From positions 1 to 64,000 of the forward strand of contig JAANYP010000395.1 in assembly GCA_020465985.1 (NCBI GenBank): a DNA stretch of 64,000 nt, in the 5' to 3' direction. The position numbers and the translations under genes are program-made. The stretch comes from Centrapalus pauciflorus (lineage: Eukaryota; Streptophyta; Magnoliopsida; Asterales; Asteraceae). The first letter of the stretch is position 1; each line of letters opens with the position of its first letter. Below, in pieces: positions 54,539 to 64,000 of this stretch. The notes below the pieces were generated by a model. That model worked only from the letters and a program-made list of their open reading frames with translations, was not told the DNA's origin and did no database searches.

Positions 54539-57516
54539 TCACTCCAGTGGAGGTGGTCCTTCAAACATCTTTTCAAGCTCATCCCTTGTTTCCTCTAGAT
54601 CTTGGATTTCAATTCTGATGATCATAAACTTGGGATCTTGAAGTTCTCCTCTCTCATAGCAACCTCTGAGCTGATCCCAAATGGGTGCTCTCCACTTGCT
54701 TGACTGTCTGAATGAAGTTGCAAGTCTGAAGGTTACAAGCTGTCTCAGATCCACCTTTTATAGATCTGAAGCTCTCTGAAAACACTTCTTCTGTGTTAGG
54801 GGATCTACAAAAAATGCCCCTAACTCAGGTTCTTCAATAATTTTGCCTTCTTCAAACTCTACTCCACTGGGCAGGCTGTAATCAATTCCTTTCATCTCAA
54901 GAGCATAATCATCCTGTTCAATTAAGATGAGGAGTTGCTCCAGCTCAGAATCCTTTCTTGTCCTCCTGGCCTTTATTTTGGGGTATGTCACAGAGACACC
55001 CTCACTTACTTCTTTTGAGCTCAGGCCAAGATCCTGCACTCTCCATCAGCTTCTTAATATATGCCCTGATAGTCTTAGCCGTTCTGACTTAGACTGGCTC
55101 AGGCCAACTGCCAGCTCAACCCATTCCCTGTACCCCATCTGTGCAACATCAGTGTAGTCATAAGTTTCCAGTTCTGGGCCTGTTGCACCCATTCTGGTTA
55201 TCTACAATTTCCACTGTTTGCCTTTTCTTGATATGGGGACATCTTTGACAATTGCTTCCTTGGCAAGCCATCTATCAGCAACATCCTGAAACTATTTCCT
55301 TGCCAAGTTGTCAAAATGGAACTGGGCCCTTGCAGAGGATGCTTGCTTTGGTTTGGTCAAAGAGACCTGAGCACCCACTTCCTTTTCAACTTCCTTCTCA
55401 CCAGCTGATCCCTTAGCAGCTTCCATCAGTTTCTTTTGAAAATCCAGAGAGGGCAATTTGATTTTGCTTGCCTCTTCAAGTGCAAAAGTTCTGGCAGCTT
55501 TGGCAGAGGCTTCTTCTTTTCTTAGTGCTTCCAGGGCTTGAAGCTGTTCATCTCTGAACTCAAAGTATTTATCCATGGGAAGACCCATTTCCTTTGCCCT
55601 GGCTTTGTGAAACTTTAACTCTGTTGCTTTCTACTGTTCAGGATCAAATGCTGCTTTTTCTTTTCCTTTAGCTGCTTTAGTGATAACAGCTTCAGGAGTA
55701 TCTTCCTCTTCTTCTTATTCCTCTAAAATGAGATGCCTCCTTCTGCTGCTTGGCCTGTCCTCAGAAATGAATTCCTCCCCCTTAGACTGAGCAGGGTTTG
55801 GAGATTCAGCCTGAGTAGGCTTAGCAGCTTGAGAAGCACCTTCCACTGTACCAGTAGCCGTTGTAGATACTCCTGCTGGTTGACCAGTGGATACTGATTT
55901 CTCCTTAGGAGAAGAAGTTTTCTCCTCCTTAGACTTAGTCTTAGAGGCAGACAACTTCTCCCCCTTTGAAAGAGATGTACCAGCACCTTCAACAATTAGT
56001 CTGCCTGAAGAAACAAATTCAGCAGGCTTGCAAGCAGTTTTGGCAGCAGGTTTGGGACCAACCAGGCTATGCACTAAGAAAGTCAGGTTGTCATTCACCT
56101 CTGCAAGTTGGGAAAGACAGTTTTGAAGAGAGGATGATTGGGTATCAGCAAGGGAGGTCAGCCTAAGAATGTTTTCCCTATCAGAAGCTGTGAACAGCAA
56201 AGTTTGGAGCTGTGCAAGATGTAACTCAAAAGAGTCCTGCACATCAGCAAGGTTTGATGACACATAATTTGATAGAGAGCCGATCAAGGTGTTTAAGCTG
56301 GCCAAAGTGGCAGGAAGTGTAGAATTGCAAGTAGTGAGGAGAGATGACAGCTGTTGGGATATGGCTGTCATAGAGGACACAGAGTCCTGTTGGAGTGAAA
56401 GAATTGGGGAGAGGGATGTGAAGACATTTTGCAGCTATGCAGTGAGTGCAAGCAGCTGTGAGGAGTTGTCAGTTTGAGGAGTGGATGGGAAGGAATCCTT
56501 GAACATATCAAAGAATCCCCTAAGCTGTTCAGACACAGAGTCTGAAATGAGAGAGGGTAGAGAGGACATTGAAGTTTCTAAAGATCCAACTTTGTTGGTC
56601 AGCAAGGAAAGTTGATCCTTCAAAGGCAGGTCTTTAGGGGATGGAGGTGTATGGGTGGATTGTTTTGATTGAGTAGATGGAGATGAAGAGGATGAGGCTG
56701 GTGTATGGGGATGTGATGTAGAGGGAGAGGGTATTGTAGAAAGAAGCTCCATAGCCTAGGCAAAAGTAATGTGGCCCAGCTTGGAGGGGTCGATGGGTCC
56801 TTCAGCAGTGGCTGTAGCTGCATCATCAGGAGAGTGGGTAGAGGATGGTAGCCTTTCAGACACTGCTTGTTTTGCAGTACCTTCATTAAGGGCAGTGGTG
56901 GTTCCCTCTACAGTACCTTGGTTTAAAGGTACCTCATCATGGGGAGTTGGAAGTTGCATTTCAACATCAGCAGTGGTGAAACCTGCCGATGGAGTTTGCA
57001 TAAAGGGAGTAGCCTCACCAAAGGGATATTCTATTCCCTGAGGTTCATCAACTTGAGTGGTTGGTCCTTCAGCAGCTGTTTGGTGTAGAGCAGCTGCATC
57101 ATGAGCAACAGAAAATTAAGGCTGAGCTGCTGGATGGTCTAAGCCAGCAGTGTGGACACCTCGTGCAGACTCAGGGTGTAGAGAAGTATGAGGTGGGGAC
57201 AGTGTGGACTCAGTATGGAGTGGAGAGAACTCCTGTCTTACAATATTCTCAGCCTGTTGGGAGGCTGGAATAGTTGATGTGGCTGTCTCCATTTGTATAA
57301 CTGGCTCCTGTTGGGAGGAACCAGAGGGTCCAGGTTGACTTGGGGTTGACACAGGGTGGAGTGAAGCAGGCTCCAATATTGCTGAACCTTCTCCCAAAAT
57401 AGGAGAGGCAGCAGGGGTTGCTTCTTTTTCAACTGAACCCTGTTGAGAGGGAACAGAGGGGCTAGTTTCGGCTGTTTGGAATGCTGGTTTCTTTCTGGCT
57501 ATGGATTTGTGTTGGT
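54539..57516 (-). pseudogene. Sirevirus E1 third ORF, C-terminal part (inverted)
   Basis: This continues the ORF that stops at 42345. It starts at 57516 just after the solo LTR with ACCAACACAAATCC, giving HKSIARKKP, as expected from the E0 ORF. It is broken into blocks by many stops and frameshifts: 57516-57116, 57001-56756, 56752-56435, 56380-55715, 55588-55292, 55039-54758 and 54754-54539. Visible parts are the Pro/Ser/Thr/Gln-rich region, the SLLTNKVGSLE and TLIGSLSNYVSSNL helices, a Lys-rich segment, FHFDNLARK, PKIKARRTRKDSELEQLL and EEPELGAFFVDP. It is the most decayed of the three copies. Confidence 0.85.
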
Positions 57517-58163
57517 TGTAAGGTCTACCACTACGAGATCTATCTAGACGCGGAACCGTCAACGAGTGCGGAATCCTCGTTAACGGGTAGACGGAAACAA
57601 CTCTCACACAGAAACACGGAAACTATCAGAGGTTGAACGAACGACACACGAACGATCCTACGAACTGATTCTCTCCGAAACGACACTAACACTGATGATA
57701 AACTCGAGATCGCCTTTTGCTTAATCACTCACGAATTCTGCAAAAATTCTTCTAATATTTCGAGTCTATCCCTAATTATAGAGGCTAATTCGAGTCTGTT
57801 ATGGGCCAAACTCGAATCTGGCCCAAGGCCCATTCGAGTTTGTCCTCATAGACACTCTCGAATCTGCCTAGCTTCGAATCTAGGTCTACATTCGAATCTA
57901 TCACAGATTCGAATGTACAACCTTATAGAATTCGAATCTAACTATTTCACATACTCTACTTAGTATTGAACCTTATGTTTTTACCTTATGATTGATTTTT
58001 ATCTTTGATCTTTATGTTTGACCTTCTTGTAATACGTTACATCAAGTTCAAACACACAAACAATAATAACTATCAACCATATATAAACATATATAACAAA
58101 CACTTGCTAGACTCACAATGTAGGATCACTTAGACTGCTATCGTCACACAGGATGTACCAACA
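57517..58163 (-). mobile_element. Solo LTR of the ~645-bp family, right boundary of the inversion
   Basis: 647 bp in minus orientation. The plus-strand flanks are TTGGT (57512-57516) and TCCTT (58164-58168), which do not match each other but pair with the flanks of the copy at 42346. It is nearly the same as that copy. A 62-codon frame shared by both copies exists only because they match; the other two family members lack it. Confidence 0.9.
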
Positions 58164-59593
58164 TCCTTCAAAGGGGGAGAAGTCGTCTGCCTCTAAGACT
58201 AAGTCTAAGGGGGAGAAAACTTCTTCTCCTAAGGAGAATCCAGTGCCTGCAGCACAAACTGGTCAACAAGCAGGAGCTTCAACAGGTACACTGGAGGGTG
58301 CCTCCCATGCTGCTCAGTCTACTCAGGCTGAATCTCCAATCCCTGCTCAATCTAAGGGGGAGGAAATTATTCCTGAGGGCAGACCAAGCAGCAGAAGGAG
58401 GCATCTGATATTAGAAGAAGAAGAGGAGGAAGAGGAAAGTCCTGAAGCTGCTATCACTAAAGCAGCTAAAGTTAAAGCAAAAGCAGCAACTGATCCTCAA
58501 CAGCAGAAAGCAGCAGAAATCCAATTTCACAAAGCCAGGGCCAAAGAAATGGGTCTTCCTATGCATAAGTATTTTGAATTTAGAGAAGAACAGCTTCAAG
58601 CCCTGGAAGCTTTAAGAAAAGAAGAAGAGTCTGCAAAAGCTGCTAAGTCTTTTGCACTTCAAGAGGCGAGGAAAGTTAACATGTCCTCTCTTGTTGTGCA
58701 AGAGAAAATTCTGGAAGCTGCTAAGGGATCAGCAGAGGAAAAGGAAGCAGAAAAAGAAAAGGGTGCTCTGGCCTCAGTGACCAAAACTCAAGTACCCTCT
58801 GCTAGAATCCAATTCCATTTTGACAACCTGGCAAGAAAGAAGTTTCATGATGTTGCTGACTGAAGACTTGCTAAGGAACCAATTGTTAAAGCTGTTCCTA
58901 TTTCAAGAAAAGGCAAACAGTGGAAACTGCAAATTACCAGGATGGGTTCAACAGGCCCTGAGCTGGAATCTTATGATCACACTGATGTTGCCCAAATGGG
59001 ATACAGGGAATGGGTGGAACTAGCAGTTGCCCTGACCAGTCAAAGTCAGAAACGGCTAAGACTATCAGGGCATATGTAAAAAAGTTAATAGAGAGAGTGA
59101 AAGATCTTGGCCTGATCTCAACTGATATAAGTGAGGGTGTCTCTGTGACATATCCCAAGATAAAAGCCAGGAGGACAAGGAAGGACACTGAAATGGAACT
59201 ACTCCTTGCACTGATTGAACAAGGCGATTATGTCATTGAAATGAAGGGAGTTGATCACAGCCTGCCTAGTGGAATAGAGTTTGAAGATTGCAAGATTATT
59301 GAAGAGCCTGAGCTGGGGGCATTTTTTGTAGATCCTTAACTCAGAAGAAATGCATTCAAAGAGCTTCAGATCTATACAAAGTGGATCTGAGACAACTTGT
59401 GGCCTTCAAACTTGCAGTTTCATTCAGGCAGTCTAGTAAGTGGAGAGCAGCCGTCTGGGATCAGCTCAGAGGCTTCTTTGAGAGAGGTGAACTTGAAGAT
59501 CCCAAGTTCATGATAATAAGAAGTGAAGTTCAAGAACTTGAGGAAACAAGGGAAGAGCTGGAAAAGATGTTTCAAGATCCCCCTCCAGTGTGA
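58164..59593 (+). pseudogene. Sirevirus E2 third ORF, C-terminal part
   Basis: Continues the E2 ORF from 42998. It opens with SKGEKSSASKTKSKGEK, then a poly-Glu run (LEEEEEEEE, about 58412-58440), an Ala/Lys/Glu coiled coil with KARAKEMGLPMHKYFEFREE, and FHFDNLARKKFHDVAD, where a TGA stops it at 58861-58863. After frame changes the blocks 59010-59339 (PKIKARRTRKDTEMELLL; EEPELGAFFVDP) and 59381-59593 (ending MFQDPPPV) complete the domain. It parallels E0 1750-3125. Function unknown. Confidence 0.85.
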
Positions 59594-59938
59594 TGAAGTC
59601 CATCTACCATCTGGGTAGGTGAAGAATGGAAGCTGTCCATCAGTTGGACAGGCTTACCATTATTTGTTCCCAACAAAAACAGTCCAATGTACATTAGTTG
59701 TACTTCATTTACATTTGTTGTAATTTTCTATGTTACATTAGTTGTAATATACATCAGTACATCAGTTGTACTTTTGTAAGAACATGTGTTGTTCTAATGT
59801 AATCAAAAATCAGTGTATATAAACTGATCTTTTACTTTATGTTAATGTTGTAATTTTATTTCAACAAATGTACTGTAAAAATATATAGTGACTTTTGATA
59901 AGGCCAGCTTAGACTGGTTATTGCAAATAGGGGGAGAT
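59594..59938 (+). other. E2 spacer with polypurine tract
   Basis: A non-coding spacer with degenerate TACATTAGTTGTA words (about 59690-59775), ending in the polypurine tract AGGGGGAGAT (59929-59938). There is only one clear repeat unit, against three in E0. Confidence 0.75.
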
Positions 59939-60881
59939 TGTTAGGCAAAAAAAGGCCTTAGTCAAACCTGCTCTGCATCTGAGGGGGAGATTATTAATCA
60001 AACCTGTTGATGCTTTTTGAAGGTTGAATTTAAGGCCTGTTATATGCCTTATTGAAACCTGAAAATGATTTGCAATATCAGCCTAAAGCTGTTCTATGTG
60101 TTGCATGTGTTGCAACAAAGGCAGTTTTGCCCAAGCTGTTCAGTCTGCTGAACAGGCTGGACATAAACTGTCTACGCTGCTATACACTGATGAGCAGCTT
60201 GGGCAGTTTACAAGTGTTCTGTTCTTTGTGAACAGAACATGTTCTTTGTGAACAGGCTAAACACTTTATGGAATGTGTTTCCAAGTCCTCATGTATTGTA
60301 TTTGACTACAAGATCAGTTTACAAAGTCGAAGACAAAGTGGAAGTCAGAACTGCTCAGCCTGCCCAAGCTGTTCTGTTACATGAAGACAAAAGGTTATTT
60401 GAAAAAGGGTGACAGACCTTTTTCTTATATCAAAATAGGCCTTTACAAGGAAGAAAAACACAAAGTTGACATTCCTTATTTGGTTAAAGGCAATGCAACA
60501 GTAGACAAAGTGAAAAGACAAAAGTTCTGCACATGTGAAGACAAGTCTGCTTTTCAGAAAAGTGCAGAAAAGTTATGTTGTCTTTTCAAACAAGACTTCT
60601 CATTTTTCATCTCGTCCAATGAAGAAGCTTCTCTTAGATCCTCTGAGTGGGTATAAAAAGAAACTTCCAAGGATTGATCGATCAAGCAAAAATAAGCTAT
60701 GTGCTGAAAACAAGAGTGAACATGCATTCAAAGTGTGTCTTTCATGCATGCAAGTCTGCTTGAATAAAACAGTACTCAGTGTCTAAGCTGTTCTTATTCA
60801 AGTTATTCCTCAGAGTCTTGTAAACACAGTGAGTGATTCTTAGTGAGTGTATTCATTGTAATTAGTTTAAGTCAGTCTTAG
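59939..60881 (+). mobile_element. E2 3' LTR, truncated
   Basis: 943 bp of a Sirevirus LTR on the plus strand, starting TGTTAGGCAA, with TATAAAA at 60652-60658 and the stem-loop arms TGCCCAAGCTG (60128-60138) and CAGCTTGGGCA (60195-60205). It pairs with the 5' LTR at 52532-53661. It breaks off after CAGTCTTAG, where the opposed E3 LTR begins; about 190 bp are missing. Confidence 0.9.
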
Positions 60882-62004
60882 TGTAGGTCCCGAGAGGTTC
60901 CCAAAGTATATAGCTTTAAGTTGTAGAGGGGGGGTGAATACAGCTATTTAAAAACTACACACTATTTTCTCAATGTTTGTATGTATTATCAACAATTTGT
61001 TAATTACAAACAAGCTTGAATGCGGAATAGTTCAAGCTGAGATGACAGATACAACAGTATGTTCACTAGTCTAAGACAAACTCAAACTAGTATACAATGA
61101 ATACACTCACTAAGAAGCACTCACTGTGTTTACAAGACTTAAGGGAACAGCTTATGTAAAACAGCTTAGACACACAGATACTGATTTACACAGCAGGCTT
61201 GCATGCATGAATATCACACTTGCACGTTCACTCTTGGTTTCAACACTTAGCCTTCTTCACTCTTCTTTCTGTCCTTAGAAGCTTCCTTATATACCCATTC
61301 AGAGGATCTAAGAGAAACATCTTCATTGGACGAAATGAAAAAGGAGAAGTCTTGTTGAAAAGACAACATAACCTTTTCTGCACTTTTCTGAAAAGCAGAC
61401 TTGTCTTCACATGTGCAGAACTTTTGTCTTTTCACTTTGTCTACTGTTGCATTGCCTTTAACTAATTCAGGAATGTCAACTTTGCGTCTTTCTTCCTTGT
61501 AAAGGCCTATTTTGATATAAGAAAAAGGTCTGTCACCCTTTTTCAAATAACCTTTTGTCTTCATGTTACAGAATAGCGTGGGCAGGCTAAGCAGTTCTGT
61601 TTTCCACTTTGTCTTCGACTTTGTAAACTGATCTTGTAGTAAAAAACAATACATGATGACTTGGAAACATATTCCATAAAGTGTTTAGCCTGTTCACAAA
61701 GAACAGGTTCTGTTCACAAAGAACAGAACACTTTAAAATTGCCCAAGCTGCTCAACAGTGTAGAGCTGCGTAGACAGTTTATGTCCAGCCTGTTCAGCAG
61801 ACAGAGCAGCTTGGACAAACTGTCTTAGTTGCAACACATGCAACATATAGAACAGCTTTAGACTGATATTGCAAATCATTTTCAGGTTTCAATAAGGCAT
61901 ATAACAGGCCTTAAATTCAACCTTCAAATGCATCAACAGGTTTGATTAAAAATCTCCCCCTCAGATGTAGAACAGGTTTGACTGAGGCCTTTTTGTGCCT
62001 AACA
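60882..62004 (-). mobile_element. Sirevirus E3 LTR (solo or junction LTR)
   Basis: A complete 1123-bp LTR in minus orientation with TGTTAGGCAC and GGGACCTACA ends, most like the E0 LTR. The flanks do not match: CTTAG (60877-60881) belongs to the E2 LTR and GTTCC (62005-62009) to the gypsy pol fragment. No internal region follows on either side, so this is a solo LTR whose two flanks came from different insertions, or a deletion joined at an LTR. Confidence 0.88.
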
Positions 62005-64000
62005 GTTCCCCGAACGGCTAAGAAATGCACACTCTTCGTTAGTCGATCCACTATAACCCAGATCATATCATTTCTGAGAACCGTGCGTGGAAGTCTCACA
62101 ATGAAATCCATCGTAATGTGGTACCACTTCCACTCGGGGATGTCTAACAGCGGAAGATGACCGTGCGGCTTCTGATGCTCTGCCTTGACCCTCAGACAGG
62201 TCATACACTGCTCTACATATCGACCTACATCCCTTTTCCGTCCCGGCCACCAGTAGAAGTCACGGAGATCACGGTGCATCTTGGTACTCCCTGGATGCAT
62301 GGATAGCCTCGATCGGTGTGACTCATCAAGAATCAACTGCCGCAGATTCCCAACCCTCGGAACCCAGACCCTATCATGGAACATATACAGCCCTCGATCA
62401 TCCCTGATCAACGCCTCAAGCTGCCCTGCCAGGCGCTCCGGCTTCACATTATCCCCTCGCAAGCCCTCCTGCTGCGCTAATCTCAGACTGTCCGTCAATG
62501 TCGAGGTAATTCCAAGCCTCGAAGCCATGGATATCACAGTATGGCCGCATGCTCTACGGCTCAGCACATCAGCTACAACATTAGCCCGACCCGGGTGGTA
62601 CTGAATCTCGCAATTGTAGTCCTTTAATAACTCAAGACTACGCCGCTGCCTCATGTTCAACTCTTTCTGGCTGAACAGATACTGAAGGCTCTTATGGTCG
62701 GTATACACAATAAACTAAGACCCATACAGATAATGCCGCCAAATCATCAACGCGAACACGATGGCGTCTTACTCTAAATCATGCACAGTATGGTCTCCTC
62801 ATAAGTCTTCAGCTGGCGCGAAGCATAAGCGATCACTTTCCCTCGCTGCATCAGAACACAGCCCAAACCCGACCCTGCAGCATCACAATATACCACAAAG
62901 TCCTCGGTACCCTCCGGCAAGGCCAACACTGGATCCTGACACAACTGGGTCTTCAGCTCTCTGAACGCACGCTCCTGATCCTCGGACCACTCAAACGGTA
63001 CGGACTGTCGTGTCAATCTCGTCAACGACAAGGCAATCCTCGAAAAGTCCTGGATAAAGCGTCGGTAATACCCAGCGAGACCCAGAAAGCTGCGAATCTC
63101 CGGCACTAACTTTGGTGGCTCCCAACTCATCACTGCCTCGATCTTCGCTGGATCCACTTTAATTCCCTCAGCACTGACCACATGCCCCAAAAACATTACC
63201 TCACGTAGCCAAAACTCACAGTTAGAGAACTTCGCGTATAACTTCTCCCTGCGCAGCACAGTCAAAACCTCTCATAGGTGTTGTTCGTGGTCCCCAGCGC
63301 TCCTCGAGTAAATCAGGATGTCATCGATGAACACGATTACGAATCTATCCAACATAGCTCGACACACCATGTTCATCAAATCCATGAAAGCTGCGGGTGC
63401 GTTAGTCAATCCGAATGGCATCACAAGGAACTCGTAGTGCCCATAACGAGTCCAGAACGTTGTCTTCGGCACATCCTCATCCCTAACCCTCAACTGATGA
63501 TATCCAGATCGCAAGTCTATCTTAGAAAAGAAGCTCGACCCCTAGAGCTGATCAAAAAAGTCATCGATACGTTGAAGCGGATAACGGTTCTTCACCGTTA
63601 CTTTGTTCAACTCCTTGTAGTCGATACACATCCGCATGCTGCCGTCCTTCTTTTTCACAAACAACACCGGTGCACCCCATGATGATGACCTAGGACGAAT
63701 GAATCCACGATCTAACAGCTCCTGCAACTGGGACATCAACTCTCGCATCTCTGTCGGTGCTGGCCTATAAGGCATCTTAGCAATTGACACTGCCCCAGGA
63801 ACAAGATCTATATGAAACTCCACTTGGAGATCTGGTGGTAACCAAGGCAACTCCTCTGGGAATACCTCAGGTTACTCACGGATCACAGGAATATCCTCTA
63901 AGGTCTTCTTTTCCTTCCTCGCGTCAACCACATCAGCTAGGAAGGTCTCACAACCCTTAGACACATACCTCTGAGCACTGGCCATAGACACAATCTCAAT
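62005..64000 (-). pseudogene. pol: Tekay/Del-type Ty3/gypsy pol fragment
   Basis: Enters from the right edge on the minus strand and is cut at 62005 by the E3 LTR, in the integrase. Successive blocks are 63850-63542 (WLPPDLQVEFHIDLVPGAVS, then MRMCIDYKELN), 63514-63272 (YGHYEFLVMPFGLTNAPAAF and the catalytic VFIDDILIYS), 63265-62774 (CVLMQRGKVIAYASRQLK) and 62708-62005 (YTDHKSLQYLFSQKELN; HPGRANVVADVLSRR; the HHCC finger; WVIVDRLTKSVHFL). The motifs are typical of Tekay/Del chromoviruses. Stops near 63541, 63270, 62772 and 62712 make it non-functional. The chromodomain region would lie beyond the break. Confidence 0.9.

Larger units (their letters stand above)
42346..58163. other. Inverted segment bounded by opposed solo LTRs
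   Basis: The boundaries are two 647-bp LTRs in opposite orientation. Left copy flanks: ACCAA / AAGGA. Right copy flanks: TTGGT / TCCTT (plus strand), the reverse complements in matching order. Re-inverting the block pairs ACCAA with ACCAA and TCCTT with TCCTT, joins the E1 third ORF (42345 to 57516) and the E2 third ORF (42998 to 58164) at matching residues, and places the E2 LTRs in the same orientation. This is direct evidence for an inversion, or for a misassembly at the same repeats. Confidence 0.85.

Overview
The window is repeat-dense plant DNA, most likely from a eudicot pericentromere or other heterochromatin. I found no host gene. The evidence for a plant is Sirevirus-type Ty1/copia elements primed by initiator-Met tRNA, an Athila-type Ty3/gypsy element primed by tRNA-Asp, a Tekay/Del-type chromovirus fragment, a hAT-type non-autonomous transposon, and a long AT-rich satellite. 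Nearly every base belongs to a nested mobile element or to the satellite.

Layout. 1-4635 is the 3' end of Sirevirus copy E0 (third ORF, polypurine tract, 3' LTR). 4636-19664 is a ~99-bp satellite array with higher-order repeats of about 2.07 and 2.47 kb; it is interrupted by a 648-bp solo LTR (11046-11693) and a 917-bp hAT-type element (18104-19020) and ends at an assembly gap (19665-20075). 20080-26859 is the 5' LTR, gag, pol and start of the third ORF of Sirevirus copy E1. A 14.8-kb Athila-type element on the minus strand (26860-41665) sits inside that third ORF and carries its own nested solo LTR (31202-31846). E1 resumes at 41666-42345. Then comes an inverted block, 42346-58163, bounded by two 647-bp solo LTRs in opposite orientation. 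It holds Sirevirus copy E2 reading leftward, part of the E1 3' LTR, and the rest of E1's third ORF. 58164-60881 is the end of E2, back on the plus strand. 60882-62004 is a further Sirevirus LTR on the minus strand (E3), and 62005-64000 is a decayed Tekay/Del-type pol.

History. E1 entered the satellite, Athila and one 647-bp LTR-type element entered E1's third ORF, E2 inserted into E1's 3' LTR, and a second 647-bp element entered E2's third ORF. Recombination between the two opposed 647-bp LTRs then inverted about 15 kb. The target-site duplications are swapped exactly as that predicts: ACCAA with AAGGA at one LTR, and the reverse complements TTGGT with TCCTT at the other.

The most interesting biology is in the Sireviruses. 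E2 carries a 1437-bp segment with canonical plant splice signals (AAG|GTACAA ... CTAAT ... CTCTGCAG|G). E1 lacks exactly this segment. In the unspliced form Gag runs to its own stop inside the segment; in the spliced form the upstream gag frame joins the pol frame. This looks like splicing used to choose between Gag and Gag-Pol, with E1 descended from a spliced RNA. A conserved TATAAATA box 108 bp before the third ORF in both E1 and E2, and LTR-U3-like modules in front of each of the two extra ORFs of the Athila element, suggest that these third ORFs have their own promoters.
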